Source of the DNA: JACNKJ01 sp964344565
GTDB lineage: Bacteria; Krumholzibacteriota; Krumholzibacteriia; JACNKJ01
DNA length: 64,000 nucleotides
Assembly: GCA_964344565.1 (NCBI GenBank)
Contig: CAYFNT010000007.1
Location: 1 to 64,000 of the forward strand
Direction: 5' to 3'
The notes below the pieces were generated by a model that was not told the origin of the DNA, searched no databases, and saw only the letters and a program-made list of their open reading frames with translations. Below, in pieces: positions 41,908 to 51,007 of the stretch (position 1 is its first letter; each line of letters starts with the position of its first letter). Position numbers and translations under genes: made by a program.

Positions 41908-44196
41908 ATGTCATTTCGACTCAAGCGAATGACGATGATTCTTATGGCAGCGGGACTGCTCATCGCCGGCCAGGCCATGGCGCAGTCGGCTTTGCAGCAA
42001 GTCATGATGGAGCGGGGCCTGAGCGAGAAGGACATTCTCGCCGCGGCGAAAACCTACACTCCTTCAGGCGAGCGTGACGAGTTCATCGCGTTCAGTTCCG
42101 GCGGACAGAGCGGACAGCTCATCGTCTACGGGATTCCCTCCATGCGAATCCTGAAGTACGTAGCCGTGTTCACGCCCGAACCCTGGCAGGGCTACGGCTA
42201 CGACGACGAATCCAAGGCCGTCCTCGCCGGCGGACGCATCCGCGGCAAGGACATCACCTACGGCGACACACACCATCCGGCCATCTCCGAGACGGACGGC
42301 GAGTACGACGGTCGCTACCTCTTCATCAACGACAAGGCGAATCCGCGCCTGGCCGTGGTGGATCTGCACGACTTCGAGACCAAGCAGATCGTCGTGAATC
42401 CCTTCTTCAAGTCGGATCACGGCGGCGCCTTCGTCACGCCCAATACGGAGTACGTGATGGAGGCCAGTCAGTACGCGGCCCCCTACGAGGGCGGTTTCGT
42501 GCCCCTGCAGGAGTTCAACGACCAGTATCGCGGCGGACTGACCTACTGGAAGTTCGATCGCGAGAAGGGTCGTCTGGTCCCCGACGAATCCTTCACCTTC
42601 GAGATGCCCCCCTACAGCCAGGACCTCTGCGACGCCGGCAAGGGCCCGAGTTACGGTTGGGGTTTCAACAACTCCTTCTGCTCGGAGCGCTACGTGGGCG
42701 GCATCGAGCGCGGACGTCCCCCCTTCGAGGCGGGCTGCTCGTCCAAGGACACGGACTTCCTGCACGTCACCAACTGGCAGAAGGCCGCCGAGCTGGTGGC
42801 CGCGGGCAAGGTGAAGAAGGTCAACGGCAACTACCTGATCACCATGGATCAGGCGGTCAAGGAAGGTCTGCTCTTCCTGATTCCCGAACCCAAGAGCCCC
42901 CACGGCGTCGACGTGAGCCCCGACGGCACGCACATCATCGTGTCGGGCAAGCTGGACAGTCACGCCTGGGTCTTCAGCTGGGAGAAGATCAAGAAGGCCA
43001 TCGATGACAAGGACTTCGAGGGCGAGGATCCCTACGGAATCCCCATCATCGCCTTGAACACGGCTCTGGACAAGTCTGTGAACGTGGGGCTCGGACCCCT
43101 GCACACGCAGTTCGATTCCCAGACCGGCGTCTGCTACACATCCATCTACGTGGACTCCAAGATCACCAAGTGGAACTACCTCACCGGCCAGATCCTGGAC
43201 GACATTCCCATCCACTACAACGTCGGCCACCTGATGACCATGGAGGGCGACAGCAAGAGCCCCGACGGCAAGTACCTCGTGGCCCTGAACAAGCTGTCCA
43301 TCGACCGCTTCAACCCGGTGGGCCCCCTGCATCCGCAGAACCATCAGCTCATCGACATCGGCGGCACGAACATGCAGCTGCTCTACGACATGCCGCTGCC
43401 CCTGGGCGAGCCCCACTATGCGGTGGCAATCAGCGCCGACAAGCTTCAGCCCATCGTGCGTTACCGCTCGGGCTGGGACAGCCGCTCCGACGAGCCCTCG
43501 CCCCACCGCACCCGCGCGGGACGCGAGCGCACGGAGCGCAACGGCGACCGTGTGGACATCTACGGCACGGTGATCCGCTCGCACATCACGCCCGAGATCA
43601 TCGAGGTGAGGGAAGGCGACACGGTCTCCATCCACCTGACGAACCTCGAGCGTGCGCAGGACGAGGTGCACGGCTTCGCCATGTACGGCCAGAACGTCCA
43701 GCTCTCCATCGAGCCGGGCAAGACGGCCTCGGCCACCTTCGTGGCCGATCAGCCCGGCGTGTATCCCTACTACTGCACGGAATTCTGCTCCGCGCTCCAT
43801 CTGGAGATGCAGGGCTATCTGCTCGTGCAGCCCGAGGGATACGTGGCTGAAGAGGGCGAGATGCAGGAGGGTGTGCAGTACACGGAGGATGACTACAACA
43901 CCCAGGTGGCCACGAACCTCGCCACCCAGGAAGTCATCGACCAGGTGGTCGCCTTCATCACGAGCCACAACTACCAGGACTTCCCGACGGTGGTGGCCCT
44001 GGTGGAGGACGCCACCGACCAGCTCGGTTTCGCCCAGCAGACCCGTGAGAAGGCCGAGGCCTCCGCGGCCGAGGGCGACTGGCAGAATGCCATGCTCTGG
44101 GCCAACCAGTGGTGGCAGTATCAGGTCAAGACCGCCGATCTGGGCCTGAGGGCGAAGACATTCCTCGAGGAGAACGGCGCAAAAAAGATCAAGTAG
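41908..44196 (+). CDS. nosZ: clade II nitrous-oxide reductase NosZ
   Basis: This 762-residue periplasmic copper enzyme reduces N2O to N2. The signal peptide (LKRMTMILMAAGLLIAGQAMA) is Sec-type without a twin-arginine motif, a mark of clade II (atypical) NosZ. The seven-bladed propeller holds the CuZ histidines (GDTHHPA at residues 119-125, KSDHGGAF, SPHGVDVSPDG, GLGPLHTQFD, NVGHLMTMEGD, GEPHYAVA). The C-terminal cupredoxin domain carries the CuA site: His in DEVHGFAMYG, then Cys623, Cys627, His631 and Met634 in YYCTEFCSALHLEMQG. Unlike most NosZ, some 125 residues follow the CuA motif; they are helical and contain no CxxCH. GAGGAGG before ATG 41908 fixes the start. First gene of the nos operon. 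Confidence 0.96.
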   Translation: MSFRLKRMTMILMAAGLLIAGQAMAQSALQQVMMERGLSEKDILAAAKTYTPSGERDEFIAFSSGGQSGQLIVYGIPSMRILKYVAVFTPEPWQGYGYDDESKAVLAGGRIRGKDITYGDTHHPAISETDGEYDGRYLFINDKANPRLAVVDLHDFETKQIVVNPFFKSDHGGAFVTPNTEYVMEASQYAAPYEGGFVPLQEFNDQYRGGLTYWKFDREKGRLVPDESFTFEMPPYSQDLCDAGKGPSYGWGFNNSFCSERYVGGIERGRPPFEAGCSSKDTDFLHVTNWQKAAELVAAGKVKKVNGNYLITMDQAVKEGLLFLIPEPKSPHGVDVSPDGTHIIVSGKLDSHAWVFSWEKIKKAIDDKDFEGEDPYGIPIIALNTALDKSVNVGLGPLHTQFDSQTGVCYTSIYVDSKITKWNYLTGQILDDIPIHYNVGHLMTMEGDSKSPDGKYLVALNKLSIDRFNPVGPLHPQNHQLIDIGGTNMQLLYDMPLPLGEPHYAVAISADKLQPIVRYRSGWDSRSDEPSPHRTRAGRERTERNGDRVDIYGTVIRSHITPEIIEVREGDTVSIHLTNLERAQDEVHGFAMYGQNVQLSIEPGKTASATFVADQPGVYPYYCTEFCSALHLEMQGYLLVQPEGYVAEEGEMQEGVQYTEDDYNTQVATNLATQEVIDQVVAFITSHNYQDFPTVVALVEDATDQLGFAQQTREKAEASAAEGDWQNAMLWANQWWQYQVKTADLGLRAKTFLEENGAKKIK

Positions 44197-44240
44197 TTGG
44201 GACTTAAACCTAGCGCTTTGATCTTGAATTTCATTCGTTC

Positions 44241-44282
44241 GGGTACCAGGATCCGGGGGGGAAGCCCCGGGTTCTGGTACCC
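44241..44282 (+). promoter_or_regulatory. Large hairpin between nosZ and the first cytochrome gene
   Basis: GGGTACCAG (44241-44249) pairs with CTGGTACCC (44274-44282) and CCGGGG (44253-44258) with CCCCGG (44265-44270), leaving a three-base internal loop. No T-run follows, only CCTTTAAAGG. It may be an attenuator or an mRNA-stabilising stem that raises nosZ output over the downstream genes. Confidence 0.6.
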
Positions 44283-44322
44283 GGACCTTTAAAGGGAAGT
44301 ACCTAGGTTAAGGAGATTCACC

Positions 44323-45030
44323 ATGAAGCGCAGTCTCTCCAGGTTCGGGATCCTTCTCGCGGTCGCCATGGCCATGCTCCTCGCCGGCTGTTGCGAGGAA
44401 GGCGAGGTGGCCGACACCGGCGAAACCTTCCTGGCCAGGGTGACTCCGCCGGAACCCGAGTCGACCATGCCCGACTTCGGCGGATCCGTGGGCGCGGAGC
44501 TTTTCTGGACCAAGACCTGCCACACCTGTCACGGCCAGAACGGCGAGACCCCGCTCCTGCCCAACTATCCCTACATCGCCGGACAGAACTTCGACTACGC
44601 GCGGCAGCAGATGCTGGATATCAAGAACGGCGTCCGCACCAACGGCCAGTCCGCGGCCATGGCACCCATCATGGCCCAGGTCAGCGACGAGGAGATCGAC
44701 ATCCTCGCCGACTATATCGCCAACGAGACGGTTCGAACCAAGTTCGCCCCGCCGGACTCGGTAAACCCGATGGGCAAGCGGCTCTTCCGCCGAAGGACCT
44801 GCTTCACCTGCCACGGCAAGGACGGCAAGAGTCCCATCATGCCCGAGTATCCCGTGATCGCGGGACAGACCAAGGAATACGCGCTGCAGCAGATGACCGA
44901 CATCAAGAGCGGCGCGCGCAGCAACGGCCAGACCATCGCCATGACGGGCATCATCCACCTCGTGAAGGACGAGGAGATGTCCATTCTGGCCGAGTACGTT
45001 TCGAGTCTCGATCCCCGCGCGGAGGAATGA
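44323..45030 (+). CDS. dihaem cytochrome c lipoprotein of the nos cluster
   Basis: A 235-residue lipoprotein (lipobox MLLAGC, Cys at 23) with two class I cytochrome c domains. Haem sites are CHTCH (about residue 66) and CFTCH (about 161); the sixth-ligand methionines are probably in AAMAPIM and IAMTGII. The two halves are clear repeats of each other (YARQQMLDIKNGVRTNGQ versus YALQQMTDIKSGARSNGQ). In clade II nos clusters such cytochromes (NosC1/NosC2 in Wolinella) pass electrons from the quinol pool to NosZ. AAGGAG before ATG 44323. The lipid anchor holds it near the membrane donor. Confidence 0.87.
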   Translation: MKRSLSRFGILLAVAMAMLLAGCCEEGEVADTGETFLARVTPPEPESTMPDFGGSVGAELFWTKTCHTCHGQNGETPLLPNYPYIAGQNFDYARQQMLDIKNGVRTNGQSAAMAPIMAQVSDEEIDILADYIANETVRTKFAPPDSVNPMGKRLFRRRTCFTCHGKDGKSPIMPEYPVIAGQTKEYALQQMTDIKSGARSNGQTIAMTGIIHLVKDEEMSILAEYVSSLDPRAEE

Positions 45031-45082
45031 GCGACGCGAGTCGATCGAGATTGCATGATTCAGCGCAAATCGGAGGATTCCC

Positions 45083-45799
45083 ATGAGAACAAAGCTGCCG
45101 AACATTCTGATCATCGCTCTGGTCGCCCTGGGGGCGGCGAGCGTTTCACTGGCCTGGCTCGAGGAAGGCGGTGAGCGGGACGAAGCCCTGGATCTGACTC
45201 CCGACCTCGAGGAAGGTCTCTACGTCTACGAGGTCTGCTCCGGCTGTCATCTGCCGGAAGGCTGGGGCACCAAGGACGGAACCTTTCCCCAGATCGCCGG
45301 TCAGCCCGTGGAAGTGCAGATCAAGCAGCTCGCCGACATCCGCGAGGGCAACCGCGACAACCCCACCATGTATCCCTTCGCCCTGCCGCGGGCCATCGGC
45401 GGGCCCCAGGCCCTGGCCGACGTGACGGCCTACATCGAGCAGCTCCCCATGAATCCGGACAACGGAAAGGGCGAGTGGGAAGAGGGCAGCGAGCAGTTCG
45501 CCCATGGCGAGCAACTCTACAAGGCGAACTGCGTGGAGTGTCACGGCGCCGGCGGTGAGGGCAATGCCGAGAAATTCTATCCCCTGATCCGGGGACAGCA
45601 CTATCTCTACATGCTCCGCCAGTTCGAGTGGATCCGCGACGGCAAGCGGCGCAACGCCAACCCCGACATGATCAAGCAGATCGAGGGCTTCAGCGACTAC
45701 GACATGCAGGCCGTGATCAACTACGTCTCGCGCATCCCGGTGCCCGAAGAGCTGCTGGCGCCTTCGGCGGACTGGAAGAATCCGGATTTCGACTGGTAG
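45083..45799 (+). CDS. second dihaem cytochrome c of the nos cluster
   Basis: A 238-residue protein with an N-terminal helix (LPNILIIALVALGAASVSLAW) that may be a membrane anchor or signal peptide, followed by two cytochrome c domains. Haem sites are CSGCH (about residue 52) and CVECH (about 151). Methionine ligands are likely within NPTMYPFALPRAIG and ANPDMIKQIEGFSD. It probably takes electrons between NosG/NosH or a quinol dehydrogenase and NosZ. Ribosome site GGAGG before ATG 45083. It lies 52 bases after the lipoprotein cytochrome and is only distantly similar to it. Confidence 0.87.
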   Translation: MRTKLPNILIIALVALGAASVSLAWLEEGGERDEALDLTPDLEEGLYVYEVCSGCHLPEGWGTKDGTFPQIAGQPVEVQIKQLADIREGNRDNPTMYPFALPRAIGGPQALADVTAYIEQLPMNPDNGKGEWEEGSEQFAHGEQLYKANCVECHGAGGEGNAEKFYPLIRGQHYLYMLRQFEWIRDGKRRNANPDMIKQIEGFSDYDMQAVINYVSRIPVPEELLAPSADWKNPDFDW

Positions 45800-45848
45800 G
45801 TAGCACGCATTTCGGCGCGGAAGACGCGCCATGAAGGGAGAAGCGAAG

Positions 45849-47012
45849 ATGATGGGCCTCAATCGAATCAAGCTGATCAGCGGATTGCTGATCCTCGCGG
45901 CCATCGCGCTGCTGTTCCCCATCTACCAGACGCCCATCTGGTGGGTGTCCCTGGAGGCGCCGCAGTATCCCGTCGAGGCGTTCCCCAGCGGCGTGCGCAT
46001 CCTCTTCCACGTGAATGGCGTCTTCAACGGCTGCGAGATGATCGAGAAGGAGGAGATCGCCGAGGAGGAAGCCCTCGACTGCGTCCACGAGATGGACACC
46101 ATCAACCACTATGTGGGCATGTACCCCATCGCGGCGGGCGGTCCCATCGAACTCACCTTCTCCATATGGCTCATGGCCATCCTCGGCGTGATGCTGTTGG
46201 CATACATCTTCACCGGCTCCAAAGCACGCCTCGCCATCATGGGAATCGGATTCGCCTGCATCATTCTCTGGATGGGCACGACCCTCTACGCCGAAAACGG
46301 TCTTCGCTTCCACAATGCCGGCTTCCTGAACAATCGCGTCACGGTGCTTGGCGAGGAGGTCGAGGAGGATGCGCACCTGGACGCCGGACAGGCGATCATC
46401 GAGGCGCTGAAGGCCTCGCTCGCCGAAAGCACCGATGAGACCGCGACCCCGGCGGAAAACGAGGATCTCAGCGAGAAGCAGGGGACCCTGAACTACCTGG
46501 AGAGCGCTTTCGAGGAGTATCAGAAGCGCCAACCGGGTGAAGTACAGGAATGGAAGGGCAACGCCTCGCAGCTGCTGGCCTGGCACTACCGCAAGAGCCT
46601 GGGCCGCTACTTCAACGATCCCGCCCAGCTGGATCCCATGGTCGCGGGTATGAGCCGCGCCGCGAACATCCTCTTCGTCGCCCTGGTGGCCGTCATGCTG
46701 CTGCTCACGATCATGGCGAGGAAGAGCAGGGGAATCTTCAATTGGCTCCTGATCGGTGTACCCATCACCTTTCCGCTGCTCTTTCTCCTCGAGTACGCGA
46801 CCTGGCTGGGTTGGTACGGGCACAACATGAGCGAGATGGGCGCCTTCACCCTGAAGCCCTTCATGCCCACGGTATTCGGGCAGGGCAAGGTCGCCCAGTT
46901 CACGACCAACTCCTATCCCGATCTCGGCTTCTGGATGATGGTCCTGTTCTCGGTGCTGCTCGTGGCCGCCGCGCTCATGCGCCGCAACCAGGCGATCAAG
47001 GAGAGTGACTAG
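45849..47012 (+). CDS. nosB: NosB-like multi-pass membrane protein
   Basis: A 387-residue inner-membrane protein. It has an N-terminal helix (LISGLLILAAIALLFPIYQ), two helices around residues 110-165, a hydrophilic segment of about 110 residues rich in Glu, and three C-terminal helices from about 275. The position after the cytochromes and before nosD, and its layout, match NosB of Wolinella-type clade II clusters, a membrane protein implicated in electron supply to or maturation of clade II NosZ. The start is ambiguous: ATG 45831 in frame contains the ribosome site AAGGGAG, so ATG 45849 is preferred. The stop overlaps the nosD start by eight bases. Confidence 0.72.
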   Translation: MMGLNRIKLISGLLILAAIALLFPIYQTPIWWVSLEAPQYPVEAFPSGVRILFHVNGVFNGCEMIEKEEIAEEEALDCVHEMDTINHYVGMYPIAAGGPIELTFSIWLMAILGVMLLAYIFTGSKARLAIMGIGFACIILWMGTTLYAENGLRFHNAGFLNNRVTVLGEEVEEDAHLDAGQAIIEALKASLAESTDETATPAENEDLSEKQGTLNYLESAFEEYQKRQPGEVQEWKGNASQLLAWHYRKSLGRYFNDPAQLDPMVAGMSRAANILFVALVAVMLLLTIMARKSRGIFNWLLIGVPITFPLLFLLEYATWLGWYGHNMSEMGAFTLKPFMPTVFGQGKVAQFTTNSYPDLGFWMMVLFSVLLVAAALMRRNQAIKESD

Positions 47013-48378
47013 AATTCGCTTCGCCCTCGCCATATTCCTGATGGCGGCATGCTCCGCCCCGGCGCCCGGGGAGCAGTATCCCTCTCTCCAGGATCTGGTG
47101 GACGAGTGCGAGGAGAATGCGACCCTGACGCCGAAGCCTGGAATCTACGCGGGGCCGGTTATCCTGGAGTTTCCCATCACCCTGGACGGGGCCGGCGAGG
47201 TTACCATCGACGGCATGGGCAAGAGCTCGGTGATCTTCGTGGAGAGCGACGGCTGCACGGTCAAGAACCTGCGTCTGACAGGTTCGGGCGAGTCCCACAA
47301 CGACATCGATGCGGGCGTGCAGGTTCGCGGCAATTTCAACGTGATCAAGGACAACGTCATCGAGGATTGCCTCTTCGGCATCGACCTTCAGCAGTCCGAC
47401 CACAACATCGTCCGCCGCAATCGCATCAGCTCGAAGGATTTCGAACTCGGCCAGCGCGGCGACGCGGTGCGCCTCTGGTACAGCTTCAACAACAAGATCA
47501 CCGACAACGTCATCGATCACTCGCGGGACATGGTGGTCTGGTACTCGGCCGACAACATCATCTCCGGAAACACGGGCAGCGACAGCCGCTACTCGCTGCA
47601 CTTCATGTACTCGCGCTACAATCTCGTCGAGGACAATCACTACCTCGGCAACGCCGTGGGGATCTTCCTCATGTACAGCGACGGAGTCATCGTGCGCGGC
47701 AACCACATCGCACATGCCGCAGGCCCCACGGGCGTGGGCATCGGCTTCAAGGAGACCTCCGATCTCATCATCGAGGCGAACAAGGTGCTCTACTGCGCCA
47801 GCGGCCTCTACATCGACGTCTCCCCCTATCAGCCCGACACCGTCAATCGATTCACGGACAATCTGATCGGCTACAACGGCATCGGCGTGCGATTCCTGAA
47901 CGACTGGCAGGGGAACATCTTCGAGGGCAACAGCTTCGTGGACAACCTCACCCAGGTGACCGTGACCGGCGGCGACACGGCCAATCGGAACGAATGGAGC
48001 GGCAACCACTGGAGCGACTACCAGGGATTCGACGGCGACGAGAACGGCACGGGCGATACGCCCTACGAGCTCTTCTCCTATTCGGACCGGGTCTGGCAGG
48101 ACGTTCCCTTCGCCCAGTTCTTCAAGGGCTCCCCGCTTCTGGAGATTCTCGATTTCCTGGAACGGCTCGTTCCCTTCTCCGATCCCGAACTGGTGCTGCG
48201 CGATACCGAACCTCAGAGCGAGAGGGAGAAGGACAGGCAGGATTCCCCGCCCGACACGAAACAGCTCAACCCCTTCGAACTCCCCTCCGCCGACTCCGGC
48301 GGAGGAGGCTCTCCCTTCGAGCTGCGTCCCCCTTCGGTCGAAGCCGGGCCCAGCGATGAGGTGAACCATGTCGAATAA
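47005..48378 (+). CDS. nosD: NosD, periplasmic copper-site maturation protein
   Basis: A 457-residue right-handed beta-helix protein with the CASH-domain repeats seen in NosD: NVIKDNVIEDCLFGIDLQQS, HNIVRRNRISS, NKITDNVIDHSRDMVVWYSA, NLVEDNHYLGNAVGIFLMYS, VIVRGNHIAHAAGPTGVGIG. It works with the NosFY ABC transporter to build the sulfur-bridged CuZ cluster. The N-terminus FALAIFLMAACSAPAPG looks like a lipobox, so it may be lipid-anchored. The C-terminus has an additional Pro/Glu-rich tail after residue 400. Start is GTG 47005 (GTGACTAG overlaps the nosB stop). The end overlaps nosG by 11 bases. Confidence 0.93.
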   Translation: MTRIRFALAIFLMAACSAPAPGEQYPSLQDLVDECEENATLTPKPGIYAGPVILEFPITLDGAGEVTIDGMGKSSVIFVESDGCTVKNLRLTGSGESHNDIDAGVQVRGNFNVIKDNVIEDCLFGIDLQQSDHNIVRRNRISSKDFELGQRGDAVRLWYSFNNKITDNVIDHSRDMVVWYSADNIISGNTGSDSRYSLHFMYSRYNLVEDNHYLGNAVGIFLMYSDGVIVRGNHIAHAAGPTGVGIGFKETSDLIIEANKVLYCASGLYIDVSPYQPDTVNRFTDNLIGYNGIGVRFLNDWQGNIFEGNSFVDNLTQVTVTGGDTANRNEWSGNHWSDYQGFDGDENGTGDTPYELFSYSDRVWQDVPFAQFFKGSPLLEILDFLERLVPFSDPELVLRDTEPQSEREKDRQDSPPDTKQLNPFELPSADSGGGGSPFELRPPSVEAGPSDEVNHVE

Positions 48379-49168
48379 GCCCAAGAATCCCGGGCGCCGG
48401 AAATTCCTGCGCACCCTCGCCCTCTCCGGCGGAGTGCTCGGAGCCGCCATGCTCGGCTGGTTCCCGGTGCTCAGACGCTGGACGAGCCATCTGCGCCCCC
48501 CCGGCGCGCTCGCCGAGGAATCCTTCCTCGCGTCCTGCATCAAGTGCGGCCAGTGCGTGCAAGTCTGCCCGGTGGAGGCCATCGACCTGGCCGGCCTGGA
48601 CGACGGGTTCGGCGTGGGCACGCCCTTCATCGACGCCCGCAGCCAGGCCTGCGACTTCTCCTGCGACGGCCTGCAGTGCGTGCTGGCCTGTCCCACGGGG
48701 GCGCTGACCCACGAGATCAACTATCCCCACGAGGCGGAGATGGCCGTGGCCGAACTGATCCGGCCGGAAACCTGCCTGGCTGTTAGGGGAGAGGGGCTCC
48801 AGGGCCCGGCACGATACGCGGGGTTCCGGGGCAAGTTGCGATTCAACGACGTGGACCGTTGGAATCCCATCCCCCTGAACGATCATCCCTTCGAGCTGGA
48901 TCGCTGCGATCTCTGCGTACGTCTCTGTCCCATCGAGATCCGCATCGCCCAGTGCGAGGCCGGCGAGCCGCCTTCGGGCAACGAGCTGCAGTGCCCGCCT
49001 GAGCACGCCATCCGCATGGTCGAAAGCCTGGGCGCCGACGGCGAAACCCGATTCGCGCCCGAGGTGCTGGACGGCTGCGTCGGATGCGGCGTCTGCGAAA
49101 TGGTCTGTCCGGCCGACCCGGCGGCGATCGTGGTGAAGAGCGAGCGGGAAGGGGAGGAATTCGTATGA
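48368..49168 (+). CDS. nosG: NosG, NapG-like ferredoxin-type protein
   Basis: A 266-residue iron-sulfur protein. A twin-arginine signal (GRRKFLRTLALSGGVLGAA) indicates export folded with its clusters. Four 4Fe-4S motifs are visible: CIKCGQCVQVCP, CDFSCDGLQCVLACP, CDLCVRLCP with a later Cys, and CVGCGVCEMVCP. NosG/NosH resemble NapG/NapH, which oxidise menaquinol and feed periplasmic reductases. ATG 48368 lies inside the end of nosD. The stop overlaps nosH (ATGA). Taking the place of NosR, this pair is the probable electron entry of the cluster. Confidence 0.9.
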   Translation: MSNKPKNPGRRKFLRTLALSGGVLGAAMLGWFPVLRRWTSHLRPPGALAEESFLASCIKCGQCVQVCPVEAIDLAGLDDGFGVGTPFIDARSQACDFSCDGLQCVLACPTGALTHEINYPHEAEMAVAELIRPETCLAVRGEGLQGPARYAGFRGKLRFNDVDRWNPIPLNDHPFELDRCDLCVRLCPIEIRIAQCEAGEPPSGNELQCPPEHAIRMVESLGADGETRFAPEVLDGCVGCGVCEMVCPADPAAIVVKSEREGEEFV

Positions 49169-50145
49169 GGCCCATCCTCGAATCCTGGGCCCTGCTCTTC
49201 GGACGCGACCCCCAGAAACCCGCCGAGAACGAATTCACTCCCGCGGCCCGAGAAGAGCATGCGAAAAGGGCGGGCAAGCGCGATCTGGAGCAAACCCGGG
49301 AAGTCAAGCAGATGCGACTGGCCCGGAAGGCCATGCCCAAGAAGTGGCGCCGCCGGCGCTGGCTGGTGCTCATCCTGGTGAACCTGCTTTTCGTGATATC
49401 CTACCGGCTGGACATCCAGGCTCTCGAAGGCGCGCTCACCGGTTCGCGATTCGTGGGATTCCACATGGCCGACCTCAACGCGTCCCTGCAGGTCATGCTC
49501 GCCAACAAGCACGTGCTCACCAACCTGCTCATCGGCACGATTACCATCTTCCTGCTCTGGTTCCTGTTGGGAGGAAGGACCTTCTGCTCATGGGTCTGCC
49601 CCTACCACATCCTTTCGGAGTGGGCGGAAATCCTGCACCTGAAGCTGGCGGCTCGCGGCTGGGTCAAGAGCCGCCCTTTCGACCGCCGCGCACGCGGATG
49701 GCTATGGCTCATCTTCGCCGTGCTCGCATTCGTCACGGGCTATACGGTCTACGAAACCATCTCGCCCACGGGCATCATCAGCCGCGCGCTCATCTACGGG
49801 CCCGGCATCGGCATGGCCTGGGTGGCGGCGCTGCTCATCTTCGAGGTGCTCTTCTCGCGAAGGGCCTGGTGCCGATATCTCTGCCCCATCGGCCTGACCT
49901 ACGGCATGGTGGGCTCGATCTCGCCTTTCAAGGTGGAGCACACCCTGTCCAACTGCCATCACGACGGCGCCTGCCGCGAGGTCTGCATGGTGCCCCACGT
50001 CCTGAACCCGACCAGAAAGGGCCGCGCCCGGGACACGAAGGTCACCCTGGGGGCCGATTGCACGCGCTGCGGCGCATGCGTTGACGCCTGTCCCACCGCC
50101 GCGCTGAAGTTCACATACAAGGGATTCGGTAAGTCGCGTGATTAG
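49165..50145 (+). CDS. nosH: NosH, NapH-like membrane iron-sulfur protein
   Basis: A 326-residue membrane partner of NosG. Four to five helices begin at residue 60 (WLVLILVNLLFVISYRL). Two CxxxCP motifs typical of NapH/NosR/CcoG polyferredoxins are present, FCSWVCPYH and WCRYLCPIG, and the C-terminal cytosolic part has 4Fe-4S motifs CTRCGACVDACP and C-x8-C-x3-C in CHHDGACREVC. It should pass quinol electrons to NosG. GGGGAGG precedes ATG 49165, which overlaps the nosG stop; the longer frame from 49084 is rejected. The end overlaps the nosF GTG by eight bases. Confidence 0.9.
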   Translation: MRPILESWALLFGRDPQKPAENEFTPAAREEHAKRAGKRDLEQTREVKQMRLARKAMPKKWRRRRWLVLILVNLLFVISYRLDIQALEGALTGSRFVGFHMADLNASLQVMLANKHVLTNLLIGTITIFLLWFLLGGRTFCSWVCPYHILSEWAEILHLKLAARGWVKSRPFDRRARGWLWLIFAVLAFVTGYTVYETISPTGIISRALIYGPGIGMAWVAALLIFEVLFSRRAWCRYLCPIGLTYGMVGSISPFKVEHTLSNCHHDGACREVCMVPHVLNPTRKGRARDTKVTLGADCTRCGACVDACPTAALKFTYKGFGKSRD

Positions 50146-51007
50146 ATTCGAGAAGACCAGCAAGTCCTTCCGGCGGGTCCGGGTTCTGGATTCCGTGGAC
50201 CTCGGCTTCGAGAAGGGTGATCGAGTGGCCCTGGTGGGATCCAACGGCGCGGGAAAGACCACGCTTATCCGCTGCCTGCTGGGGGAATATCGCCACGAGG
50301 GCCTGGTCAGGGTGAACGAACTCTCCCCCCGCGACCATCGTCAAAGCGTGCTCGGCGTCGTGGGCTTCGTGCCCCAGCTTCCCCCGCCACTGAAGATCAC
50401 CGTGGGACAACTCATCGGTTTCGCCGCGAAGGTCCACGACTGCGACCCCCAGGGGATGATCGACATCGCCGAGAAGCTCGGCCTTCGCATCGCGGATCTC
50501 AACCGGCGCGTATTCTCGAAGCTCTCCGGCGGCGAGAAGCAGAAGCTGCTCATCGGCATCGCCCTGGGGCGCAAGGCCGAGATCCTCATCATGGACGAAC
50601 CCGCGGCCAACCTGGACCCGGTGGCCCGGCAGGTCTTCTTCGGCCTGCTCGCCGAGCGCCTCGAGGACTGCACCATGCTGATTTCGAGCCACCGTCTCGA
50701 CGAGGTGGCCGGCCTGGTCAATCGCGTCATCGAACTGGATCGAGGCGGCGTGGTACTGGACGACCGGGTGGACGACAGCGTGGATCTGACCAGCATCCTG
50801 GATTGCCGCATCCATCTGAAGAAAGCCGACTCGGCCTTCGCGAACGCCATCGCGGACTGGAAGTTCGAAACCGAAGGCAATGGACGACTCTGGCGCGGCC
50901 GGGTCGCGGGGCCCGATCGCTTGCGCTTCCTCGGCCTGATCTCCCGCTACGCCGGCCTTCTCACAGGCATCGAAATGAAGGAGAGCTCCGATGAAAGCTC
51001 CAACTAG
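50138..51007 (+). CDS. nosF: NosF, ABC transporter ATPase for NosZ maturation
   Basis: A 289-residue ATPase with all nucleotide-binding motifs: Walker A GSNGAGKTT, Q-loop VGFVPQLPP, signature LSGGEKQK, Walker B ILIMDEP and H-loop SSHRLDE. It pairs with the permease NosY and with NosD to supply sulfur for the CuZ cluster. The start is GTG 50138 within the end of nosH. Family length is normal. The stop overlaps the nosL start by 17 bases. Confidence 0.93.
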   Translation: MIRFEKTSKSFRRVRVLDSVDLGFEKGDRVALVGSNGAGKTTLIRCLLGEYRHEGLVRVNELSPRDHRQSVLGVVGFVPQLPPPLKITVGQLIGFAAKVHDCDPQGMIDIAEKLGLRIADLNRRVFSKLSGGEKQKLLIGIALGRKAEILIMDEPAANLDPVARQVFFGLLAERLEDCTMLISSHRLDEVAGLVNRVIELDRGGVVLDDRVDDSVDLTSILDCRIHLKKADSAFANAIADWKFETEGNGRLWRGRVAGPDRLRFLGLISRYAGLLTGIEMKESSDESSN

